Shown here piece after piece: positions 36,901 through 45,247 of a DNA stretch of 64,000 nucleotides. Made by a program: the position numbers and the translations under genes. Source of the DNA: Cohaesibacter haloalkalitolerans (GTDB lineage Bacteria > Pseudomonadota > Alphaproteobacteria > Rhizobiales > Cohaesibacteraceae). The notes beneath the pieces were generated by a model. It saw nothing but the letters and a program-made list of their open reading frames with translations, ran no database searches and was not told where the DNA came from. Position 1 is the stretch's first letter. The number at the start of each line of letters is the position of its first letter. The stretch lies in contig NZ_QNUM01000001.1 of the NCBI RefSeq assembly GCF_003574655.1, positions 434,001 to 498,000 of the forward strand, given 5' to 3'.

Positions 36901-38775
36901 GCCGCTGGCCCGTTCCAGATCCATGTCATGGAGCCAGTATTTGAGGTTGGAATCGAGTGGGGCAATCTCATAGGAGCGCTCGTCGATGACGCGGAAGCCC
37001 ATGTTTTCGAGAATCGGGACCCGCTCGGACAGGGGAATGGGCATGCCCTGATGGAAGATCTTCAGGGTGACGCGGTGTTCCGCCTCACGTTCCTTGCGGT
37101 AGAACTGGATGGCGGTGTCGTTCGTGCCATCCATGCCTTCCATGATGGCGATGTCCTCCATGGCCGTTTCCGGCTTGAAGGTGTCGCGATAGGCATCGGA
37201 GAAGGCGACGCAGTAGCGGCTGATCAGCCGTGAGGCGGTCTTGATGGAATTTCTGGACCGGACCACCTGCGTCAGGTTGTCCACCCACGTGCGGACGATA
37301 TTGTTGACCGCATCTTCGAGGATGGCGCGGGTCGGTTTCGGGGTCTGGCCTTCGGAGCGGCCGATGATGAAATGGACCCGGGCGAGGGGACCATCCGGGA
37401 ACTCGGGATAGACCGCCGACAGGCGACCGTCATAGGCTTCCTTGAGGAATTGGCCTATCTGGATGCGTACCTCGGTGTCATAGCGATCTCGCGGCACGAA
37501 GACGAGGCAGGAGACGAAGCGGTCGAACTTGTCGACCCGCGAGAGGACTCGCACCTTGGGACGCTGGTGCAGACGCAGGATTTCCTGGGCGTGGTAGAGC
37601 AGGGTCTCGCTGTCGGTCTGGAACAGTTCGTCGCGGGGGTAGTTTTCCAGCGCGTTGAGCATCGCCTTGCCCGAGTGACCGGAGGGATCGACTGCGGCCA
37701 TGTCGATGATGCCTTCGACCTTGCGTCTGAGGAACGGGATATTGAGTACGGAGCGGTTATAGGCGGTGTTGGTGAACAGACCGACGATGCGCAATTCGCC
37801 CGACAGCTTGCCTTCACCGTCATAGAGCTTGATGCCGATGTAATCCATGTAGGTGCGACGGTGCACCTTGGTCTTGACGTTGGCCTTGGTGATGAACAGC
37901 GGCTCGGGGCGCATCAGGAAGTCGCGGATTTCCGGCGTCATGGTTACCAGTTCTTTGCCGCGCCGGAGCACCCTCACCTCCGGATTGCGCAATACGCCGA
38001 GGCCTGCCCGTTTGGTGCGCACCAGATCGCCTTCCTCGGTGGTGCCATCGAAGGTATATTCACGCATACCCAGAAGGGTGAAGTTGTTGTCGACCAGCCA
38101 GCGCAGGAATTCGACCGTTTCGGTGATGTCACCTTCCGGCAGCGGCGGCGGGGTGATCTTCAGGATGGCGATGGTTTCTTCCAGCCGCAGCAGCATCGGT
38201 TTCCAGTCGCTGACGACGGAATCGACATCATCCAGAATGGCGTCCAGCGCCTTTTGCAGCTGCTTGCGCTTCTCACCGTTTGACAGGCGCGAGATGTGGA
38301 CATGGATGAGACTTTCGCGCCGAAGCTGCGGATTGGTCTGGACGTCCTTGCGCTCCCTCAGGGCAACGGCCCGGTTTTCCGCATCCCGCTCGACATTCAT
38401 GATCGGATGGAGCACCAGATGGATATCAAGCCCGGCCTGCTGCAACTCGCCCATGATGGAATCGACGAGAAACGGCTTGTTGATATTGTGCAGCTCGATG
38501 ATGGAAATCTGATTGGTGAAGGCGTCCTTGCGATCCTTGTAGTTGGGCTCGAAAATGTCGATCCGGTGCTTGCCATCAAACGGCGCCTGGAATTTTGCCA
38601 GTGAATGGTGCGAGAGAAACGCCAGTTCTTCGGCGCTGTAGCGGGACAGGTCCTCTATGTCGCCCTGAATGAAGAACCTTTCCAGAAAGTCCGCTTCCAG
38701 TGCACTGCTTTTGGCCGCCAGAGCTCTTGCTTCCGACAAGAGCTTTTCATGCGCGCGTTTCAGATCCGTAACCAT
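33946..38775 (-). CDS. gdhB: Large NAD-specific glutamate dehydrogenase
   Basis: A 1609-residue enzyme of the 180-kDa GDH class, which deaminates glutamate to 2-oxoglutarate with NAD and feeds amino-acid carbon into the TCA cycle. The N-terminal half holds ACT-like regulatory segments (SIIELHNINKPFLVDSIMGE), the centre the catalytic part (KVARGGLRWSDRPQDFRTEV, the Lys in VPVGSKGGFVPK, ADKGTASFSDIANG) and the C-terminal part the Rossmann domain (VIGEGANLGVTQRARVEF) and a helical tail. ATG 38775 is preceded by GGAGG five bases away; the open frame goes 25 codons further without family content. It has its own terminator. The gene symbol follows usage for this class in Pseudomonas and is tentative. 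Confidence 0.95.
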   Translation of the reverse strand: MVTDLKRAHEKLLSEARALAAKSSALEADFLERFFIQGDIEDLSRYSAEELAFLSHHSLAKFQAPFDGKHRIDIFEPNYKDRKDAFTNQISIIELHNINKPFLVDSIMGELQQAGLDIHLVLHPIMNVERDAENRAVALRERKDVQTNPQLRRESLIHVHISRLSNGEKRKQLQKALDAILDDVDSVVSDWKPMLLRLEETIAILKITPPPLPEGDITETVEFLRWLVDNNFTLLGMREYTFDGTTEEGDLVRTKRAGLGVLRNPEVRVLRRGKELVTMTPEIRDFLMRPEPLFITKANVKTKVHRRTYMDYIGIKLYDGEGKLSGELRIVGLFTNTAYNRSVLNIPFLRRKVEGIIDMAAVDPSGHSGKAMLNALENYPRDELFQTDSETLLYHAQEILRLHQRPKVRVLSRVDKFDRFVSCLVFVPRDRYDTEVRIQIGQFLKEAYDGRLSAVYPEFPDGPLARVHFIIGRSEGQTPKPTRAILEDAVNNIVRTWVDNLTQVVRSRNSIKTASRLISRYCVAFSDAYRDTFKPETAMEDIAIMEGMDGTNDTAIQFYRKEREAEHRVTLKIFHQGMPIPLSERVPILENMGFRVIDERSYEIAPLDSNLKYWLHDMDLERASGKPIPFKDVHDDLEACFLAVWNGEAENDGYNKLSMAADLPWRDITILRTISRYLRQIGIPYDQDYMWETLNTYPDLAALIVHLFHARFDPAQAKRTEECNRLSNGILTALEQVSNLDDDRILRKFHNVIQAALRTNFYQRTADGDFKPTLSIKLDPRAMEDMPEPKPFREIFVYSPRVEGLHLRFGKVARGGLRWSDRPQDFRTEVLGLVKAQQVKNAVIVPVGSKGGFVPKHLPTTGGREAYMAEGIASYKLFVSALLDVTDNLEGQAILPPKDVIRHDEDDPYLVVAADKGTASFSDIANGISESYDFWLGDAFASGGSAGYDHKKMGITARGAWEAVKRHFREMDRDIQNEPFTAVGVGDMSGDVFGNGMLLSKETRLIAAFDHRDIFIDPDPDPAKSWKERKRVFDLGRSSWRDYDESLISKGGGIYARTEKAISLSKEARAALGITKTKVTPQELMKAILMAEVDLLWFGGIGTYIRASSETNADAGDRANDAIRVTPKDLNVKVIGEGANLGVTQRARVEFHHLGGRCNSDAIDNSAGVNSSDMEVNIKIAFGAAIRQNKIDLEGRNRLLVEMTDNVSQLILRNNYLQTLSISLTELRGMEDFGYQRRLMERLEESGELDRAVEFLPDNEALKEARKKGQPLSRAEVGLLLAYAKNTLYSSLLHSSFPDDPYLELELMRYFPEKMRETYAEEIRDHRLRREIISTVIANSMINRGGATLVPRIADKTGASTADIARAYMIVRDSFDLPGLNASIDALDTKISGAVQLELYGEVQKLLLSKIQWFMRNIAPSCPIAETVALYRKGIGELSQSLDQYLPAYLSKLVDQETRKFEQHDIPADLAARIARLFLIADIPDMVLIAERSHHSLSEVAAAYFAVAGQFNIGRIDALAENLDVSDYYEGLALDRVRDSISAAHNQMTAYVLSLATGGKSGMEIWLEQESAAIQRTVKAVNAITESDDLTVSKFAVAAGLLSDLAHEA

Positions 38776-38989
38776 TTTTTCCTCCGGCGGCCTTGTTCGA
38801 TGCAAGTCCTGCCTGATTGTTCTGTTTGATTTGAGCTCGCCTGCCGCCAATCCACCTCATGCGGCAAAGTCCTGAGGATGAAAGATACGCGATTTGCTTA
38901 AATGAGCGTCAAACAACATTGTGCAACTTTCGTATAATCTACTGATATGATTCGGATTTTATGGCACGAAGACGGCAGACCGGTGGCGA

Positions 38990-39895
38990 TCAGCGGTTTT
39001 TGTCTTCCCTGTGGATGCTGCGTGCCAGAGCGATGAAGGCGGCAGCCGTCGGGGAGGGGTTGCCACGCAGGATTGCCGTGGCGATTGTTGCTTTCATCGG
39101 CAGCTTCTTGAGATGCTTGTAGCTGACGTTGTCGAGCGCCAGCTGGCGCATGCATTCCGGGACAAGCGAAATTCCCTGTTCGGCCGAGACCATGCTCATG
39201 ATTGATGTGATCTGCGGGGCGGGCTGGCCAAGGATCGGTTCAAAGCCGGCGCGGCGACAGGCGGCGATGGCCGAATCATGCAGGCTGAGGCCTATGTGCC
39301 GGGGGGTGAGGACCAGCGGCTCGTCGCGCAGCTTGAGCAGGTCGATCTCGTCGCTGCCCGGTTCCGGATCGCGTGAGGTCGGAATGGCGGCGATCAGCGT
39401 TTCCGATGACAGCGGATAGGTGACGATGGTCTTGGGGTCGTCATGGTTGGGCCGCAGAATGGCGATGTCCAGTGTACCGTTGAGCAGGTCATCGCGTAGC
39501 TCCACCGAGTTGCCTTCCTCCAGTTTGAAGCTGACATCAGGGCGATCGCGCCGGAAGGTCCGGATCAGGCGGGAAACCGTGGGGTTGAGCAGCGAGGCGC
39601 CGGTGAAGCCGAGGTTGAGGGTGCCGGTTTCGCCGCGCGCTGCCCGGCGGGCGGCTTCGGCGGCTTCCCGGGCGACACCGGGCAGGACGATCACCCGTTC
39701 CATGAAGGCCTGTCCGGCTGATGTCAGTTCGGCCCCATGAGGCACACGATGGAACAGCTGCACCCCGATCTCCCGTTCGAGGTCGCGGATCTGCTGGCTG
39801 AGGGGAGGCTGGGCGATGCCGAGTTTTTCGGCGGCGCGGGTGAAGTTTCCCTCTTCGGCAACGGCCAGAAAATAGCGGATGTGACGCAGTTCCAT
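38990..39895 (-). CDS. LysR-family regulator divergent from an MFS gene
   Basis: A 301-residue LysR regulator. The helix-turn-helix MELRHIRYFLAVAEEGNFTR-AAEKLGIAQPPLSQQIRDLE is a textbook LysR N-terminus, followed by the two-lobed effector domain (residues about 90-300). It faces an MFS transporter across a 120-base gap with a palindrome, so it likely controls that transporter and itself. The start codon lacks a visible SD. The effector is unknown. Confidence 0.92.
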   Translation of the reverse strand: MELRHIRYFLAVAEEGNFTRAAEKLGIAQPPLSQQIRDLEREIGVQLFHRVPHGAELTSAGQAFMERVIVLPGVAREAAEAARRAARGETGTLNLGFTGASLLNPTVSRLIRTFRRDRPDVSFKLEEGNSVELRDDLLNGTLDIAILRPNHDDPKTIVTYPLSSETLIAAIPTSRDPEPGSDEIDLLKLRDEPLVLTPRHIGLSLHDSAIAACRRAGFEPILGQPAPQITSIMSMVSAEQGISLVPECMRQLALDNVSYKHLKKLPMKATIATAILRGNPSPTAAAFIALARSIHREDKNR

Positions 39896-39898
39896 GGT

Positions 39899-39913
39899 AT
39901 ATGAATTTCATAT
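39899..39913. promoter_or_regulatory. Palindrome in the LysR/MFS intergenic region
   Basis: ATATGAA-T-TTCATAT is a perfect inverted repeat of seven bases per arm, four bases upstream of the LysR start codon. A further TTTCATATAT half-copy follows at about 39926. It contains the T-N11-A pattern of LysR binding boxes. Binding is inferred from position. Confidence 0.55.
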
Positions 39914-40015
39914 CAATAAAGACAGTTTCATATATTAGATAACTTGCGGCTTCTGCGCTATAGTGTTTTCTCCCACCTCACAGAAGAGCCTCAGAAAGAG
40001 TCCCAGGAAGAGTTA

Positions 40016-41290
40016 ATGTCTACCACCTACCCCGATCCCGGAGAGATTGCTCCGGGGTTAGACGCCAACGCCGAGTCCTTCGGTCACCCCGCTTCACTCC
40101 AGCCGTCTCATGTCCAGTCCGGTACCGGCGAATTCCGTCGCATTTCCATCGCCTTCTTTCTGGCTGGTTTTGCGACCTTTGCACTGCTCTATTGTGTGCA
40201 GCCGCTGTTGCCGCTGTTTGCACAGTATTTCGACGTGCTGCCAGCCACCAGTTCGCTGCCGCTTTCCCTGACGCTCGGGTGTCTTGCCCTGTCGATCATG
40301 ATCATGGGCGCGCTGTCCCAGCAACTGGGGCGCAAGGGGCTGATGCTCTGTTCGATGGTTTCCGCCGCCGCACTCAACCTGTTGGCCTCCATCGCGCCGG
40401 ATTGGAATTCGCTGCTGATCGCGCGGGCGCTGGAAGGGGTGGCGCTCGGTGGCCTGCCCGCTGTGGCGATGGCCTATCTGGCCGAGGAGATAGATCCGAA
40501 ACATCTGCCCAAGGCGATGGGCATCTATATTGCCGGAACCTCGGTTGGTGCCATGCTCGGGCGCGTGGGGATGGGGTCGCTGACGGAATTCATTTCCTGG
40601 CAGCAGGCCATGGAAGTTCTTGGCGTGCTGTGTCTGATGGCTGCTGGCGGTTTTGCTTTGCTGTTGCCGCCTTCGCGCAATTTCACCAAGACCAGCCATG
40701 CCGGTCTCGCTTTCCATCTGCAGACCTGGCTGGGGCATCTCAAGAACCCGGCGCTGCAGAAGGTCTACGGGCTTGGCTTTTGTCTGACCGGTGTCTTCTC
40801 CACGGTCTATAACTATCTGTCGTTTCGCCTGTTCGAGCCGCCCTATAGCATGAGCCCTTTCACGGTCAGTCTTATGTTTCTGCTGTTCCTGTTCGGAACG
40901 GTTGCCTCGTCCTATACCGGTGCGCTGACCCTGCGCTTTGGCGCCAAGCGGCTGCTGCTCGGCTCCTTCGGGCTGACCTTTGTCGGCGTGCTGATCACGC
41001 TGCCCGGTTCGCTGTTCCTGATCTGCGTCGGCATCGCCTTTACCACCGTTGGCTTCTTCATCGGCCATTCGGTAGCGAGTGGGCTGGTCGGGCTGTCGGC
41101 CAAAGGCAACAAGGGCCATGCCTCCTCGCTCTATCTGCTGTTCTACTACATGGGCGCGAGCCTCGTGGGCTATGTCGGTGGCTGGTTCTGGCATCTGGGC
41201 CACTGGCCAGGTCTTGCGGCTCTCACCTGTCTTCTGGCTCTGGCTGCCCTTATCATCTCGTCCCGGGTCCGGGTTTCCCGTCCGGCCTAG
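40016..41290 (+). CDS. MFS transporter, YnfM-like
   Basis: A 424-residue major-facilitator permease with twelve predicted helices after a 45-residue polar N-terminus. The opening TFALLYCVQPLLPLFAQYFD, then LPLSLTLGCLALSIMIMG and GRKGLMLCS resemble E. coli YnfM, an inner-membrane exporter of the arabinose-efflux type. The substrate is unknown. The start ATG 40016 has AGGAAG five bases upstream; the frame is open to 39944, where it would enter the regulatory region. It is divergent from a LysR regulator, as ynfM-type genes often are, and ends at a bidirectional terminator. Confidence 0.88.
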   Translation: MSTTYPDPGEIAPGLDANAESFGHPASLQPSHVQSGTGEFRRISIAFFLAGFATFALLYCVQPLLPLFAQYFDVLPATSSLPLSLTLGCLALSIMIMGALSQQLGRKGLMLCSMVSAAALNLLASIAPDWNSLLIARALEGVALGGLPAVAMAYLAEEIDPKHLPKAMGIYIAGTSVGAMLGRVGMGSLTEFISWQQAMEVLGVLCLMAAGGFALLLPPSRNFTKTSHAGLAFHLQTWLGHLKNPALQKVYGLGFCLTGVFSTVYNYLSFRLFEPPYSMSPFTVSLMFLLFLFGTVASSYTGALTLRFGAKRLLLGSFGLTFVGVLITLPGSLFLICVGIAFTTVGFFIGHSVASGLVGLSAKGNKGHASSLYLLFYYMGASLVGYVGGWFWHLGHWPGLAALTCLLALAALIISSRVRVSRPA

Positions 41291-41378
41291 GCCGTAAAGG
41301 GGCCGGTGGCGCCTTTCAAGCGAGTGCTTGCTGTCGCAGTTGAGGCTTCTGTGCCTTGCCATATCGAAGAGTGCATTG

Positions 41379-41410
41379 AAAAAGCCGGATGGTTTCCCAC
41401 CCGGCTTTTT
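41379..41410. terminator. Bidirectional terminator, MFS gene and leuB
   Basis: AAAAAGCCGG pairs exactly with CCGGCTTTTT. It lies between the convergent MFS (stop 41290) and leuB (stop 41438) genes and has T-runs for both directions. Confidence 0.9.
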
Positions 41411-41437
41411 GTCTGTTCACCGTAAAGGTGCGTTGGC

Positions 41438-42544
41438 TTATGCCAGAGCCTTCAGTTCGGCCAGAACGGCTGCGCCCATTTCGGATGTGGTGACAACGGT
41501 GTCGCCTTCCTTGGCGATGTCGCCGGTCCTCAGGCCCTTTTCCAGAACGGTTGCAATGGCCTTGTCGATCATGTCGGCTTCCTTGCCCATGTCGAAGCTG
41601 TAGCGCAGGGCCATGGAGAAGGAGGCGATCATGGCGATCGGGTTGGCAATGCCCTTGCCAGCGATGTCCGGTGCAGAGCCGTGAACCGGCTCATACATGG
41701 CCTTGCGCTGGCCGGTCTTCTCGTCCGGAGCGCCGAGCGAGGCGGATGGCAGCATGCCGAGGGAACCGGTCAGCATGGCAGCCACGTCGGACAGGATGTC
41801 GCCGAACAGGTTGTCGCAGAGGATGACGTCGAACTGCTTGGGACGACGGACCAGCTGCATGGCGCAGTTGTCGGCCAGAATGTGCTCAAGCGGGGTTTCC
41901 GGATATTCCTTGGCGCCGATGCGGGTGACGACTTCTTTCCAGAGCAGGCCGGATTTCATCACATTGTGCTTTTCGGCAGAGGCCACGCGGTTGGAGCGGG
42001 TCTTGGCAAGATCAAAGGCCACGCGGGTGATGCGTTCGATTTCGCTGGTGGTGTAGAGCTGGGTGTCGACAGCGCGTTTCTGGCCGTCTTCCAGCGTGAC
42101 GATTTCCTTCGGCTCGCCGAAATAGACGCCACCGGTCAGCTCGCGCACGATCAGGATGTCGAGACCTTCAACCAGTTCCTTCTTCAGCGAAGAGCTGTCG
42201 GCCAGCGCCGGGTAGCAGAGGGCCGGGCGCAGGTTGGCAAACAGCCCCAGATCCTTGCGCAGACGCAGCAGTGCGGCTTCCGGGCGGGCTTCGTAAGGAA
42301 CGTCAGCCCATTTCGGGCCACCCACGGCGCCGAAGATGACCGCGTCGGCAGCCAATGCCTTGGCCATGTCCTCTTCCGAGATGGCAACGCCATAGGCATC
42401 ATAGGCGCAGCCGCCCACCAGACCATCATCGGTTTCAAAGCTCACGTCGAGATTGGCGTTCATCCAGTCGATGATCGCCTTCACTTCGTTCATGATTTCA
42501 GGGCCAATGCCGTCGCCGGGCAGGAGAAAGAGTTTGTGGGACAT
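41438..42544 (-). CDS. leuB: 3-Isopropylmalate dehydrogenase
   Basis: A 368-residue NAD-dependent dehydrogenase for the third step of leucine synthesis. Seen: LLPGDGIGPEIM at the start, RELTGGVYFGEP with the substrate Arg, LFANLRPALCYP, and the Mg-binding DNLFGDILSD with the conserved Asp pair, then VHGSAPDIAGKGIANP. Length is normal. CGGAAG lies six bases from the ATG. leuD is 307 bases upstream on the same strand but ends at its own terminator, so leuB is probably transcribed separately. Confidence 0.97.
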   Translation of the reverse strand: MSHKLFLLPGDGIGPEIMNEVKAIIDWMNANLDVSFETDDGLVGGCAYDAYGVAISEEDMAKALAADAVIFGAVGGPKWADVPYEARPEAALLRLRKDLGLFANLRPALCYPALADSSSLKKELVEGLDILIVRELTGGVYFGEPKEIVTLEDGQKRAVDTQLYTTSEIERITRVAFDLAKTRSNRVASAEKHNVMKSGLLWKEVVTRIGAKEYPETPLEHILADNCAMQLVRRPKQFDVILCDNLFGDILSDVAAMLTGSLGMLPSASLGAPDEKTGQRKAMYEPVHGSAPDIAGKGIANPIAMIASFSMALRYSFDMGKEADMIDKAIATVLEKGLRTGDIAKEGDTVVTTSEMGAAVLAELKALA

Positions 42545-42697
42545 GATTTACTTCCGAGGTTGGATTTCGCTTCGAATTTGCCTGTTACGCGCAAGGATCG
42601 AAAAGATTGGATGCGTTCAGCATTCGATTAATACCGATCGGACGCGATTGCAAGGTCTAAGCCGCTCACAGCGGGGCTGCAACTGCTATCTGATACA

Positions 42698-42725
42698 AAA
42701 AAGCCAGACCTTGCGGACTGGCTTT
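42698..42725 (-). terminator. Terminator downstream of leuD
   Basis: AAAGCCAG pairs with CTGGCTTT around a ten-base loop; the minus strand continues into six T. It lies about 127 bases past the leuD stop. Confidence 0.85.
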
Positions 42726-42851
42726 GATGTCATGTGTCGGACGCTGTGGTCAAAACGTTTGAGGCTCAAAACGCCTGAGGGCTAGATCTCCTGTCGCCGC
42801 GAGACCGGAGCGAACGGGGCTATCCACGCGCATTCGGCCTTGCAAAATGCT

Positions 42852-43457
42852 CTAGACCCAGGGGCGTTCCTTGACCATCGCTGTTTCGAATTTGTCGACA
42901 TTGGCGATCTTTTCCATGGTCAGACCGATGTCGTCGAGGCCTTCGAGCAGGCATTTCTTCTTGAACGGGTCGAGCTCGAAGCTCAGTTCGCCGCCATCCG
43001 GGCCCTTGATGACCTGATTTTCAAGATCGATGGTCAGAGTAGCGTTGGAGCCGCGGGAAGCATCGTCCATCAGCTTGGCGTGATCTTCTTCGCTGACAAT
43101 GATCGGCAGGATGCCGTTCTTGAAGCTGTTGTTGTAGAAGATGTCGGCAAAGCTCGTGGAGATGACGCATTTGATGCCGAAGTCCTTCAGCGCCCACGGG
43201 GCATGCTCACGGGAAGAGCCGCAGCCGAAGTTGTCGCCAGCCACGATGATTTCCGCCTTGCGGTAGGCGTCCTGATTGAGAACGAAGTCCTTGTTCTCGG
43301 TGCCATCCTCGTTGTAGCGCATTTCGTAGAACAGATCGACGCCAAGGCCCGAGCGCTTGATGGTCTTCAGGAACTGCTTCGGGATGATCATGTCCGTGTC
43401 GATGTTGATCAACGGCATGGGTGCCGCAACAGCGGTCAAGGTGGTGAATTTTTCCAT
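42852..43457 (-). CDS. leuD: 3-Isopropylmalate dehydratase small subunit
   Basis: A 201-residue swivel-domain subunit that pairs with LeuC to isomerise 2- to 3-isopropylmalate. Family motifs: [16 protein letters not shown] and [20 protein letters not shown], where [10 protein letters not shown] forms the substrate loop. leuC is not in this window. It lies 20 bases downstream of argC on the same strand and has AAGGA ten bases before the ATG, so argC and leuD are very likely one operon. A terminator follows. Confidence 0.96.
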   Translation of the reverse strand: MEKFTTLTAVAAPMPLINIDTDMIIPKQFLKTIKRSGLGVDLFYEMRYNEDGTENKDFVLNQDAYRKAEIIVAGDNFGCGSSREHAPWALKDFGIKCVISTSFADIFYNNSFKNGILPIIVSEEDHAKLMDDASRGSNATLTIDLENQVIKGPDGGELSFELDPFKKKCLLEGLDDIGLTMEKIANVDKFETAMVKERPWV

Positions 43458-43477
43458 TGTCTGGCGGTCCTTCCGAT

Positions 43478-44434
43478 TTAGAGATCGGCAATGGTGAGAC
43501 CGGTAGTCTCGTCAATGCCCATCATGATGTTCATGTTCTGAATGGCAGCGCCGGAGGCGCCTTTGCCCAGATTGTCGTAAACTGCCAGCAAGACGGCCTG
43601 TCCGGTTGCGTCATTGCCGTGAATGTGCAGGTGAAGCGAGTTGGTGCCGTTGAGCCGTTCCGGCGTGATCGCTTCAAGGCGCCCTGCCGATTCCAGCGGG
43701 GCAACCCTTACGAAGACTTCATCCCTGTAGCGCCGCTCGAGGCAGGCGTGCAGGTCGGCCAGCTTGACCTTGGTGTCGAGCGCCCAGAGGTTGAGCGGCA
43801 CCGCGTCGATCATGCCCTGTGCGTAGAGGCCGACGGCAGGCTGGAAGACCGGCGGATGGTCGAGCCCGGCATGGAAGGTCATTTCCGGCACATGCTTGTG
43901 GGCCAGTGTCAGACCATAGGGCCAGTAAGGTACGGTCACCGGGTCCTCTTGGCGTTCATAGTCGGCAATCATGCCCTTGCCGCCACCGGAATAGCCCGAG
44001 ACGGCATTCAGCGTTGCCGGGAAGGTGGCCGGAATGATGCCTGCGTCAACGAGCGGCCGCATGATGGCGATATAGCCTTGCGGATAGCAGCCGGGGTTGG
44101 CAACCCGCTTGGACGCGGCGATCTTGTCGCGCTGATCCGGAGCGAGTTCGGCAAAGCCATAGGTCCAGCCCTCGGCGGTCCGATGGGCCGTGGAGGCGTC
44201 GATGACGCGCGTGTCCTTGCTCTCGATCAGGCTGACCGCTTCAATGGCTGCCGCATCGGGCAGGCAGAGAATGGCGATGTCCGCCTCGTTGAGCATCTGC
44301 GCCCGTGCTTCGGCATCCTTGCGCAGATTTTCAGGCAAGCGCAGGAGCTTGATATCGTCGCGGGCCTCAAGGCGGGTCCGAATCTGCAATCCGGTTGTGC
44401 CTGCTTCGCCGTCGATGAATAGTTTTGTCGTCAT
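43478..44434 (-). CDS. argC: N-acetyl-gamma-glutamyl-phosphate reductase, type 2
   Basis: A 318-residue NADPH-dependent reductase for the third step of arginine synthesis. It belongs to the shorter type 2 group (about 310 residues), known from alphaproteobacteria and Pseudomonas. Seen: [16 protein letters not shown] (cofactor site), the catalytic Cys in [23 protein letters not shown] and AHKHVPEM with the general base His. ATG 44434 opens the standard [11 protein letters not shown]; the frame continues 14 codons further. It leads directly into leuD, which couples arginine and leucine enzymes in one transcript. Confidence 0.95.
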   Translation of the reverse strand: MTTKLFIDGEAGTTGLQIRTRLEARDDIKLLRLPENLRKDAEARAQMLNEADIAILCLPDAAAIEAVSLIESKDTRVIDASTAHRTAEGWTYGFAELAPDQRDKIAASKRVANPGCYPQGYIAIMRPLVDAGIIPATFPATLNAVSGYSGGGKGMIADYERQEDPVTVPYWPYGLTLAHKHVPEMTFHAGLDHPPVFQPAVGLYAQGMIDAVPLNLWALDTKVKLADLHACLERRYRDEVFVRVAPLESAGRLEAITPERLNGTNSLHLHIHGNDATGQAVLLAVYDNLGKGASGAAIQNMNIMMGIDETTGLTIADL

Positions 44435-44532
44435 GGTCTTCTGCCTGATAGCCTGAATGGGCGGTTGATTGCTCACGGGGTGGGGGAAGTGATCCGTGTC
44501 TGGATCCTGATTACAGCACTATGGGTCTTTTG

Positions 44533-44805
44533 TCATCGTGTGAAATGAGTGACAAGCCACAGAACCAGAAAGATTGCGAAAATAACGCCACCAATGCGTC
44601 CGATGCGGGTGCCCCAGATCTCGATCGGATCACTCGGGTCCGCATCGCCGGCGCCAAGGTGCTGCCTTGCCCGGTTTGCCGTGCGGGCAAAGGCCGAGGT
44701 GCCAAGGGCTTCGCCTTCCATGTCGACACGGTCGAGAATGCGCTGGGCTTCCCGGGCCTTGTCGTCCTGGCGTTGGTGCCGCGATTTTGGGTCATCTTCT
44801 GTCAT
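44533..44805 (-). CDS. Small single-helix membrane protein, unknown
   Basis: A 90-residue protein: a charged N-terminal 45 residues rich in Arg, Asp and Gln, then IEIWGTRIGRIGGVIFAIFL and a hydrophobic helix to the C-terminus (residues 68-86). The block TSAFARTANRARQHLGAGDA before the helix is a pattern I recall from an uncharacterised family in Hyphomicrobiales. The cytoplasmic N-terminal part with a C-terminal anchor suggests a tail-anchored protein. The start has AAAGAG upstream. It lies 98 bases upstream of argC on the same strand and may be part of the argC-leuD transcript. Confidence 0.75.
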   Translation of the reverse strand: MTEDDPKSRHQRQDDKAREAQRILDRVDMEGEALGTSAFARTANRARQHLGAGDADPSDPIEIWGTRIGRIGGVIFAIFLVLWLVTHFTR

Positions 44806-45009
44806 GATTGCTCTTTAACCTGCTTTTCTGTGATTGTTCAAGCGCAGAACAGCATCTCGGGGTTCCCGGGGCTGTTCTTTTCGGTCGATTCCGTACCACG
44901 ATCAGCAAATTGTGAGTATTTTGTCTTGACTTGCGCGCACCCATACCGCAAAAGGCTTGACGTGAACCGAGAGGGTTGGGCACTCGCTGCCGCACGTGAG
45001 TTTGTGATA

Positions 45010-45123
45010 ATGGCACTCAAGATGAAAACAGCAATGATGCGCAAGACCGCTGGCGTCCTCGCCGGTGCCTTCACTGCTGGCCAGACCACACTCACAACAA
45101 CCACTACCACCACCAAGGTTTAG
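45010..45123 (+). CDS. Threonine-rich leader peptide upstream of asd
   Basis: A 37-codon frame starting at ATG 45010 (other in-frame ATGs at 45022, 45034 and 45037) and ending at TAG 45121. Its end reads QTTLTTTTTTTKV: nine Thr codons in ten positions (acc, aca, then aca, aca, acc, act, acc, acc, acc after one Leu). This is the design of an attenuation leader such as E. coli ThrL, where scarce Thr-tRNA stalls the ribosome. Three hairpins follow (see 45125-45228) and asd begins 125 bases after the leader stop. The SD (GTGAG, nine bases before 45010) is weak. Asd makes the common precursor of threonine, methionine and lysine, so a Thr-sensing leader is biochemically sensible. Function is inferred. 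Confidence 0.7.
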   Translation: MALKMKTAMMRKTAGVLAGAFTAGQTTLTTTTTTTKV

Positions 45124-45124
45124 G

Positions 45125-45228
45125 CCCCTCTCGCTCCCTGTCTGGCTTCCCCCAGGGATGTGAGGGGAGCGAAACCGCCCGCCAGCGCGCAAGCGACAGG
45201 CCGGGTGGCAACCTCGGGGGAGCTTGCG
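45125..45228 (+). promoter_or_regulatory. Competing RNA hairpins between Thr leader and asd
   Basis: P1: CCCCTC (45125-45130) and CCCTG (45136-45140) pair with CAGGG (45153-45157) and GAGGGG (45162-45167). P2: CCGCCCG (45175-45181) pairs with CGGGTGG (45202-45208). P3: CGCAAGC (45188-45194) pairs with GCTTGCG (45222-45228) and ends a few bases before the asd SD. P2 and P3 interleave and so exclude each other. There is no T-run, so control could be by Rho or at translation rather than by an intrinsic terminator. Confidence 0.5.
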
Positions 45229-45247
45229 GATCAGGAGATCATTGAAA

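Noticed and set aside
44926-44931. Sigma-70 -35 element TTGACT for the asd leader transcript
   Set aside because: No convincing -10 sequence is found at 16-18 bases, so a promoter cannot be claimed.
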